Positions 63,656 through 64,000 of a stretch of 64,000 nucleotides of DNA are shown here, one piece after another. The stretch comes from Prochlorococcus sp. AG-363-B04 (GTDB taxonomy: Bacteria > Cyanobacteriota > Cyanobacteriia > PCC-6307 > Cyanobiaceae). The stretch lies in assembly GCA_003278465.1 (NCBI GenBank), contig QCFC01000007.1, forward strand, positions 20,897-84,896, read 5' to 3'. Under the pieces are notes generated by a model. It saw only the letters and a list, made by a program, of their open reading frames with translations, did not search any database and was not told the origin of the DNA. Position 1 is the first letter of the stretch, and every line of letters begins with the position of its first letter. The position numbers were made by a program, and so were the translations under genes.

Positions 63656-64000
63656 ATGTACCTCAAAGTTTTGAAGGTTGGAACCAGCCTTCTCAGAGGA
63701 ACTGACAATCAAACAACATCACAAATAATAGAAAGCTATGTTTCATATATTTCAGCGAGTCAAAGAAGAGGAGATCGCATAATTTTAGTAACTAGTGGTG
63801 CTGTAGGACTAGGTTGTCATCGTCTAGGAATTGAGAAACGTCCTAAAGACTTTGTCTCTCTACAAGCAGCAGCGGCAATAGGCCAAGGATACCTAATAGG
63901 TCTTTATGAATCAGCCATGAAAAAACATGGCCAAACAGTTGCGCAAGTTCTCTTGACAAGATCAGATTTAGGTTCCAGAAGTAGATATAACAATGCAGCT
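63656..64000 (+). CDS. proB: glutamate 5-kinase, N-terminal part (truncated by window end)
   Basis: LKVGTSLLRG; IILVTSGAVGLGCHRLGI; QAAAAIGQGYLIGLY. Confidence 0.92.
   Translation, partial: MYLKVLKVGTSLLRGTDNQTTSQIIESYVSYISASQRRGDRIILVTSGAVGLGCHRLGIEKRPKDFVSLQAAAAIGQGYLIGLYESAMKKHGQTVAQVLLTRSDLGSRSRYNNAA

Overview
AT-rich window that looks like a low-light-type Prochlorococcus (marine picocyanobacterium) chromosome. This is inferred from the protein repertoire: a Pcb chlorophyll-binding antenna protein, flavodoxin, monomeric class II ribonucleotide reductase (NrdJ), a cyAbrB-like regulator and many cyanobacterial DUF families. No database search was run. Three parts stand out. (1) 1-5.1 kb is a gene-sparse region with tiny unlisted ORFs, a cyAbrB gene, and a structured intergenic region next to purK that may be 6S RNA. 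(2) 5.1-31.4 kb and 49.6-64 kb are mostly core metabolic and housekeeping genes (purK, aroB, nadA, ispG, phnDCE, hslO, prfC, nrdJ, nth, pgsA, hisA, ruvX, partial proB). (3) 38.6-49.6 kb is an accessory-looking iron/light island: Rieske oxygenase, flavodoxin, ABC ATPase, peroxiredoxin-like protein, two divergent ferritins, a Pcb/IsiA-type antenna protein, two Crp-family regulators (one adjacent to a futC-like ATPase) and several tiny unannotated ORFs, including a 4-Cys mini-protein. The best second-look items are the iron island and its candidate regulatory palindromes, a ferritin paralog with an apparently altered ferroxidase centre, a 16-bp perfect hairpin inside a CofE-like CDS, a 22-bp-arm intergenic hairpin, a metallophosphatase whose catalytic motif lies upstream of its only canonical start codon, a PPC-glutaredoxin fusion, and a set of conserved-looking micro-ORFs missed by the ORF track. 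No CRISPR array, transposase, phage or defence system was found.
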